In this document: one piece after another, positions 5,515 through 9,540 of the stretch
How the letters are laid out: the number at the start of each line of letters is the position of its first letter
Position numbering within the stretch: position 1 is the stretch's first letter
Origin: CAYUXU01 sp964489695
GTDB taxonomy: Bacteria > Bacillota_I > Bacilli_A > Erysipelotrichales > Erysipelotrichaceae
DNA: 9,540 nucleotides
Direction of reading: 5' to 3'
Assembly: GCA_964489695.1 (NCBI GenBank)
Contig: CAZAZP010000030.1
Coordinates: 1 to 9,540, forward strand
Notes under the pieces: generated by a model
Seen by the model: the letters and a program-made list of their open reading frames with translations, nothing else
The model's database searches: none
Told to the model about the DNA's origin: nothing
Position numbers and translations under genes: made by a program

Positions 5515-6267
5515 CTATTTGGTTTCTACCGACTGATCGACATCATCTTCAGTACTCTCATCTTCAGCTGGTTTGGTAGACTTTGTTTGTTCATCACTCA
5601 CATCATTATAATCATGCCAATTAAATTCATAGTCATAACCATCTAACATTTCTAATAGATAGCCTTCGGTTTTAGGTGGTAAGGTGGAAATCTGGGCATC
5701 TTTTAATTCTAGTTTCCGTGAATAGAGTTGGACAACTTGATCACGATCAACTTCAACGGTCTTAACAATTGATAAAAGCATGATAGCTAAATCAGGCATT
5801 TCAGCTAAGCTCGTGGCGGCTAAGTAAGTCAAATAATTAGTCTCTAAGCGTAAATAGTAAAATGGCCCTTCTAATTTAAAAATAGTTAAATCATATTTTT
5901 GAGCTTGTTTTTGATAATCTTGAAATAAACCAGTTTGATGATAAAAATAATCTGTCTTTAAAAATGAACTAGCTTGGCTTTTTTGATAATGTTTTTCCGC
6001 CACAATCGCTGGAACATTTAAATTCATAATAATTTGATAATTTTGATATTTTAACAGACTAGCATGGTCATTGCTGTCAATAACTCCCACATTATTTGGT
6101 AAATAATAGGCAAAGGTCGGCTTAAAATGATTAGGTGAGTTAAATGGTGCTAACTCAATTCCTATTGCCACGGCTTTTTCTATTTCAGTTTTTAGTTCAG
6201 CTGGATTACTTGTACAGCCAACTAACAAACTACCCAATAAGATGATTAACCCTAGTTTCTTCTTCAT
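5515..6267 (-). CDS. Unrecognised lipoprotein between trmB and the murC-side gene
   Basis: A 250-residue predicted lipoprotein. Residues 1-18 are a typical lipoprotein signal (MKKK, a Leu/Ile-rich core, lipobox LVGC with Cys18), so the mature protein should be anchored on the outer membrane face. The body (about 25-215) is mixed with many Tyr and Phe residues, suggesting a folded domain; the last 30 residues are acidic and probably disordered. I do not recognise a family, enzyme motif or binding motif. The start lies inside trmB: the two frames overlap by 38 nt, and the ribosome binding site GAGGTG sits 10 nt ahead of the ATG. The lipobox together with this site supports the chosen start. It ends in TAG 13 nt before the next gene, so it belongs to the pepV-to-murC unit. 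Confidence 0.85.
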   Translation of the reverse strand: MKKKLGLIILLGSLLVGCTSNPAELKTEIEKAVAIGIELAPFNSPNHFKPTFAYYLPNNVGVIDSNDHASLLKYQNYQIIMNLNVPAIVAEKHYQKSQASSFLKTDYFYHQTGLFQDYQKQAQKYDLTIFKLEGPFYYLRLETNYLTYLAATSLAEMPDLAIMLLSIVKTVEVDRDQVVQLYSRKLELKDAQISTLPPKTEGYLLEMLDGYDYEFNWHDYNDVSDEQTKSTKPAEDESTEDDVDQSVETK

Positions 6268-6889
6268 TGATTTTTTTCACCTCACAACGATAAATCGGTA
6301 ATCCTAACGCTGAAAACTTCCGTTCATATTCCGTAAAAGGATCTTCGGTTAACTGACTGCGAAAATCCCGATCAACAGTAATTACTAGAAATGACGCACT
6401 GGTAAACTGTTTCAAAGAATAATCAAACAACGCTTGGTTATCGGTTTTCATTACTATTTTACCATTATTTGTTAAAATTTGCTTGTATGTCTTTAAATAG
6501 TTCGGATGAGTTAGGCGCCGCTTATGATATTTAGTTTTAGGCCAAGGATCGCTAAAATTTAAATAAAGTGTTGTAATACTTTGGGCTGGCAGTTTGGCCA
6601 ACCAGTATTCTGCTGGCCCCACTAAAAGGCGAATATTGTTTAATTCACTAGCTAAAATCTTTTTAAGCGCACTAGCTGCGACGCTGACCGCTTGCTCAAC
6701 ACCAATAAATAATGTTGCTGGAGTCCGCTTCGCTAACTCGATAATATAATCACCTTTACCAATACCAATTTCAATTTCTGTGTTTGGCCAGAACTCAAGC
6801 ACATCAAAAGTAGCTTGAGTCTGAAGCTTAACTAGCGTTGGATATTGTTTTAAAAGTGGTAAAGCCCAAGCTTTATAGCGCGGGCGCAT
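6230..6889 (-). CDS. trmB: tRNA (guanine-N7-)-methyltransferase
   Basis: An S-adenosylmethionine-dependent cytoplasmic enzyme that makes 7-methylguanosine at position 46 in the variable loop of tRNA. The 219 residues include the start MRPRYKAWA, typical of Bacillota TrmB, SAM motif I EIGIGKG (40-46), the highly conserved NFSDPWPK...HKRRL (111-126), KTDN (148-151) and the C-terminal TEYERKF (186-192) followed by GLPIYRCEV. The last 12 or so residues go beyond the usual family end and overlap the lipoprotein signal sequence in another frame. The ATG overlaps the pepV stop by one base (TAATG), and no strong ribosome binding site is visible ahead of it, which suggests termination-reinitiation from pepV. 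Confidence 0.95.
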   Translation of the reverse strand: MRPRYKAWALPLLKQYPTLVKLQTQATFDVLEFWPNTEIEIGIGKGDYIIELAKRTPATLFIGVEQAVSVAASALKKILASELNNIRLLVGPAEYWLAKLPAQSITTLYLNFSDPWPKTKYHKRRLTHPNYLKTYKQILTNNGKIVMKTDNQALFDYSLKQFTSASFLVITVDRDFRSQLTEDPFTEYERKFSALGLPIYRCEVKKINEEETRVNHLIG

Positions 6890-8136
6890 TAACCAGCTAA
6901 TTCCGCTAGTGCTTTTGCATAAATCGCCGTGGCGGTCATTAATTCTTTCAAACTAATGCCTTCATTGGCTTGGTGGACTTGGCCCACAAAAGCAGGTCGC
7001 GCTAAGTGCGCAAATTCAGGCCCAAAAGCGACGAAATTTTCAAAACAACGNNNNNNNNNNNNNNNNNNNNNNNNNNNNNNNNNNNNNNNNNNNNNNNNNN
7101 NNNNNNNNNNNNNNNNNNNNNNNNNNNNNNNNNNNNNNNNNNNNNNNNNNATAATGGTTTGTTGGTCCTGCGTGATATCAAGCTGACCAACATTCATCGT
7201 CAAATAACCCATATGTGTCCCAAAATGAAGGATATTTAAACCTTTACCATAATAATTGCTGAGTAATTTATTGATAGCGATAGCGTAAGCATCATTATAG
7301 GCTCCCGCAATAAAGCTTATTAAATGTAAGCCAGCATTATTACCGGTTTCTGGTAACGAGCCATGAGCCGCTTCTCCAACAATAGTGTAACTTGTCTGAT
7401 CGGCTTGTTCTGTTAGCTGACCAGTCAAATTGTGCGCTCTTAAATAACTTTCAAATTGTTCTTTTAAAGCACTACCTGCCACTGTAGCGGTAGCTTCACC
7501 AATCACGATGTTTGGTCGTTCACCTGCTTTTAAAGTTTGAATAACGGTTGGTTCAGTTGATTTTAAAGCAATATTGATAATCCCTTTTTCTCCATAAATG
7601 ACTGGGAAATCCGCATCAGGTACAAAACCAATTTGAGGAATTGGAGCATTTTTCAAGTAATACTCCATACAACGCATGCCTGTTTCTTCATCACAACCTA
7701 AAATCAAATAGATTTTTTTATTTAATGGTAACGCTAATTGTTTAATAATTTTTAGCGCATAATAAGCTGCCATCGTAGGGCCTTTATCATCCATTGCCCC
7801 TCGGCCAAATAAATAACCGCGATCAACCACTCCCATAAAGGGATCGGTGCGCCAACCTGTCCCGGTAGGAACCACATCTAAGTGGCCTAAAACACCGACG
7901 ATTTCTTCACCTTCACCGTATTCAATAATACCGGCATAACCAGCTAAGTCATGAGTTTTAAAACCATCTTTTTGGGCGAGATCTAACATAAAGTCTAAGG
8001 CTCGTCTGGTTTCTAAGCCAAAGGGAGCTTGAGCTTGACTTTCTGCTTCATTTAATAAAGACGGAATCGCAATCAATTGTTTTAAATCTTCGATTAAAGC
8101 TGACTCCTGGTCTTGAGCTAATTTTAACCAATCCAT
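6889..8136 (-). CDS. pepV: PepV-type dipeptidase (M20 family), interrupted by an N gap
   Basis: A zinc-dependent cytoplasmic dipeptidase (M20/PepV family) that releases amino acids from dipeptides. From the start MDWLKLAQ the sequence shows GHLDVVP (84-90: metal ligand His85, Asp87), RGAMDDKGP (112-120: bridging Asp116), GCDEETG (147-153: catalytic and ligand Glu), VPDADFP (172-178) and AAHGS of the lid domain; after the gap HQANE supplies the last metal-ligand His. The frame could be extended upstream to 8202, but I chose ATG 8136-8134 because AAGGAGA sits just ahead of it, family homology begins there, and a TATAAT box lies within the extension. One hundred Ns (7051-7150) replace the part between the lid and the C-terminal catalytic segment. 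Known residues total about 381, against about 465-470 for PepV, so the true gap is probably near 250 nt. It is the first gene of the unit that runs to murC. Confidence 0.92.
   Translation of the reverse strand: MDWLKLAQDQESALIEDLKQLIAIPSLLNEAESQAQAPFGLETRRALDFMLDLAQKDGFKTHDLAGYAGIIEYGEGEEIVGVLGHLDVVPTGTGWRTDPFMGVVDRGYLFGRGAMDDKGPTMAAYYALKIIKQLALPLNKKIYLILGCDEETGMRCMEYYLKNAPIPQIGFVPDADFPVIYGEKGIINIALKSTEPTVIQTLKAGERPNIVIGEATATVAGSALKEQFESYLRAHNLTGQLTEQADQTSYTIVGEAAHGSLPETGNNAGLHLISFIAGAYNDAYAIAINKLLSNYYGKGLNILHFGTHMGYLTMNVGQLDITQDQQTIXXXXXXXXXXXXXXXXXXXXXXXXXXXXXXXXXXRCFENFVAFGPEFAHLARPAFVGQVHQANEGISLKELMTATAIYAKALAELAG
7051..7150. other. Assembly gap (100 Ns) inside pepV
   Basis: Exactly 100 undetermined bases, the usual placeholder for a scaffold gap of unknown length. 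Both flanks encode PepV in the same frame only because of the placeholder length, so frame continuity here carries no information. Conserved segments expected between the flanks (an RYP strand and a GGGT(Y/F) loop) are missing. Confidence 0.95.
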
Positions 8137-8155
8137 ACTAATCTCCTTTTGTTTT

Positions 8156-8183
8156 ATTATACAATATTTTAAATCTTTCGAAA
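8156..8183 (-). promoter_or_regulatory. Promoter for the pepV-trmB-...-murC unit
   Basis: On the minus strand a perfect TATAAT (8161-8156) lies 19 nt before the pepV ATG. The best -35 candidate is a weak TTTCGA (8183-8178) at 16-nt spacing. Start of transcription near 8149 would place the AAGGAG ribosome binding site at the very 5' end of the message. The rest of this gene-free stretch (8184-8319) is AT-rich; a second candidate -35, TTGACT at 8212-8207, has no good -10. Confidence 0.5.
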
Positions 8184-8263
8184 CTAAGAATAAAAACATC
8201 ATTTAAAGTCAATTTTCTAAATGATAGTAGCTTAATCAATTTTCTTAAAAATAATTATATTAA

Positions 8264-8276
8264 TGAAGTGGCTTCA
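8264..8276 (-). terminator. Weak hairpin after the permease gene
   Basis: The inverted repeat TGAAGTGGCTTCA lies 44 nt past the permease stop. With flanking ATATT/AATAT the stem can extend imperfectly, and on the minus strand ATTATTTTT follows about ten bases later. This could end transcription of the permease gene, but the stem is short and the T-run is not adjacent. Confidence 0.3.
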
Positions 8277-8319
8277 ATATACAACACTAAATAATATTTA
8301 AACAAATCTCTCAATTATT

Positions 8320-9540
8320 TTATGTTCCGCTTTTCTTTAATTTTTTTCGATCGTAAAATGATAAAAGCAAACCAAAAACCCCCACAACTGCTAACCCTAA
8401 AAAGCCTAACCAGACCAGCTTATTTAATGGTAAAGTTTGGTATAAGCCATAAGCCTTTAAGAAACGATCTCTTGCTAGTGGGTAGGTAATCAAAAAGCCA
8501 ACTAACGCTAAAAGTAAACTACTGGTTAAGCGCATTAAAAAATTAAAGCAGTTTTTTTGTTTGATGATTTTTTTACTCACCCCGATTTGGTTTAAAATTG
8601 CTTCACTTGGGGTATTTTCTAACTGATTAGTTATATAAGTGGCGCCTAAACTGATGAATAAGACTAAGATTAATAAACCACTAACACTTACAATAATCGC
8701 TAAAGATTCATGTGTTATGCGGTTGTTATTGGCCTGTAAGGCAGCTGCAACTTCACTAAAACTTGCATACTTTAAATCATGTTCCTTTAAATAAGCTAAT
8801 AAAGCTGGCTCTTGATCAGGTTTTACTTGGACCAAATAATTATCAATAACGGGAAAAGTGAAGCGATTAACTGAATTTGGGGTTTGAATAAAAGCGGTCC
8901 AACCATTATCAATTAAGGTATTAGCTACACCAACAATTTGAACTGCTTGCTCAGTAAAGCTTCCAGCATAAGTCGATGAGCGGTTCATAAACAAATACAT
9001 TTTTTCAATCGTTCCAGGCTTAGTTATCTTTTTAACGTCATAGACTGATCCACCTTTAAGATCAAGATGACGACGCGTTGCTAAAACAAACTGATAAAAA
9101 TATTTCACATCACCTAAATTACTAAACGTTTCTTCATCAATGTTTTCCCCCGCCACCAAAGGTAAAAAAGGTGCAACCCAATCGTAAAAATAAAAGACAC
9201 TACTTTTATAATAAACCCGCTTATTAGTGGAAAACGTGATATCAATAAAGGACGTCGAGTTATCCTTAACCGAAACGGTTTGGGCGGTGGTAAATTGTTT
9301 GGTTGCTTCATAATCAGCTGAATCCGCTTGGAAAATAACATAATCAAACAATAATCCGACGGTTTTTTCATTATAAATATTAGTTATTAAGGCGTATTGA
9401 CTTAAAGCTAGTAATAATACTAATAATAAACTTGTAAAATTAACTATTGAGCCCAAATTAAAGCGTAGTTGACTAAAAAAGCTATTAAGCGCTAATCCAC
9501 TTGCTAAGTGCTGGTGAGCCAGCTTAGGTTGTTTCAGAAA
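8320..9540 (-). CDS. FtsX/DUF1430-like membrane permease, C-terminal part
   Basis: The frame stays open to the right edge; 406 C-terminal residues are visible and the start is outside the window. A TTG at 9456 could be read as a start, but it has no ribosome binding site and the frame continues 28 codons upstream, so I treat it as internal. Membrane segments lie at about residues 36-56, 280-302, 338-356 and 375-396 of the visible part, with a long, probably external domain of about 220 residues between the first two. One helix, a large outer domain, then three helices with a cytoplasmic loop reading ...SEAILNQIGVSKKIIKQ is the layout of FtsX/MacB-type ABC permeases; the linker before the first helix suggests the second half of a larger protein, as in bacteriocin-associated DUF1430 proteins. 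No ATPase partner is visible. The family call rests on topology and one loop, so it is tentative. Confidence 0.6.
   Translation of the reverse strand, partial: FLKQPKLAHQHLASGLALNSFFSQLRFNLGSIVNFTSLLLVLLLALSQYALITNIYNEKTVGLLFDYVIFQADSADYEATKQFTTAQTVSVKDNSTSFIDITFSTNKRVYYKSSVFYFYDWVAPFLPLVAGENIDEETFSNLGDVKYFYQFVLATRRHLDLKGGSVYDVKKITKPGTIEKMYLFMNRSSTYAGSFTEQAVQIVGVANTLIDNGWTAFIQTPNSVNRFTFPVIDNYLVQVKPDQEPALLAYLKEHDLKYASFSEVAAALQANNNRITHESLAIIVSVSGLLILVLFISLGATYITNQLENTPSEAILNQIGVSKKIIKQKNCFNFLMRLTSSLLLALVGFLITYPLARDRFLKAYGLYQTLPLNKLVWLGFLGLAVVGVFGLLLSFYDRKKLKKSGT

Noticed and set aside
5401..5646. Plus-strand reading frame of 81 codons
   Set aside because: It lies antisense across the start of the acidic protein and the end of the lipoprotein gene; its Ser/Ile runs are the reverse reading of the Glu-rich repeats, and it has no ribosome binding site.
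6929..7239. Short reading frames crossing the N gap on both strands
   Set aside because: They exist only because Ns contain no stops, and they overlap the well-supported pepV gene.
8137..8202. Longer pepV with an ATG at 8202
   Set aside because: The extra 22 residues do not resemble the family start, no ribosome binding site precedes that ATG, and a TATAAT promoter box lies inside the extension. AAGGAGA directly precedes the ATG at 8136.
8207..8212. TTGACT as the -35 of the main pepV promoter
   Set aside because: The best -10 at proper spacing (TCTTAG) matches only 3 of 6 bases, while a perfect TATAAT lies closer to the gene.
8209..8245. TCAATTTTCT occurring twice, 27 bp apart
   Set aside because: The stretch is very AT-rich and a 10-base repeat there is weak evidence for a site; it has no symmetry and no link to a promoter box.
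9114..9371. 85-codon minus-strand frame inside the permease gene
   Set aside because: It is a frame shadow of the longer, membrane-protein-like frame, with no ribosome binding site.
9454..9456. TTG start for the right-edge permease gene
   Set aside because: No Shine-Dalgarno sequence lies ahead of it, and the same frame continues open for 28 codons to the window edge, so the gene is better seen as truncated.
1..9540. Mobile element, CRISPR array, tRNA/rRNA or an evident defence system
   Set aside because: No transposase-like frame, terminal inverted repeats, spaced direct repeats or tRNA-like cloverleaf is visible. Apart from the partial permease and unknown lipoproteins, the window is a conserved housekeeping neighbourhood.

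Overview
This window comes from a low-GC, Gram-positive-type bacterium (Bacillota). Every gene I can support lies on the minus strand. The genes use the standard bacterial code (TGA is a stop, TGG is Trp), have AGGAGG-type ribosome binding sites, and include murC for peptidoglycan, so this is not a wall-less Mycoplasma. The order pepV - trmB - ... - murC - ytxG-like - ytxH-like - ccpA - tyrS is a compressed form of a neighbourhood I know from Bacillus and relatives. I cannot name the genus. A SPI(F/Y)G motif in one protein weakly recalls Erysipelotrichia-like lineages.

Read in the direction of transcription (high to low coordinates): (i) 9540-8320, the C-terminal part of an FtsX/DUF1430-like membrane permease whose start lies outside the window. 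(ii) 8319-8137, an AT-rich gap with a weak hairpin and a promoter with a perfect TATAAT. (iii) 8136-3624, a tightly packed unit: pepV dipeptidase (broken by a 100-N assembly gap), trmB tRNA methyltransferase, an unrecognised lipoprotein, an acidic 191-residue protein with two SPI(F/Y)G motifs, and murC. Junctions here are overlaps, a direct TAA-ATG abutment or a 13-nt spacer, which suggests translational coupling. (iv) 3623-3547, a short gap holding a perfect-consensus cre site and a strong sigma-A promoter. (v) 3546-1680, a DUF948/YtxG-like membrane protein, a Lys-rich protein built of 31-residue repeats in the ytxH position, and ccpA. (vi) 1679-1560, a tyrS promoter and a leader with competing inverted repeats. 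(vii) 1559-309, tyrS. (viii) 308-258, a small promoter region, then a truncated lipoprotein gene running off the left edge.

The genes mix cell-envelope synthesis (murC, possible envelope proteins), translation (tyrS, trmB), peptide use (pepV) and global carbon control (ccpA). The cre site ahead of the ytxG-ytxH-ccpA unit suggests that CcpA controls its own operon. Three of the four predicted promoters place transcription start almost on the ribosome binding site, giving very short leaders; tyrS is the exception and carries the possible attenuator.

I see no mobile element, CRISPR array, tRNA or rRNA, and no convincing new multi-gene system. The most interesting items are the tyrS leader, the cre/ccpA arrangement, the exact 31-residue repeat protein and the SPI(F/Y)G protein next to murC.
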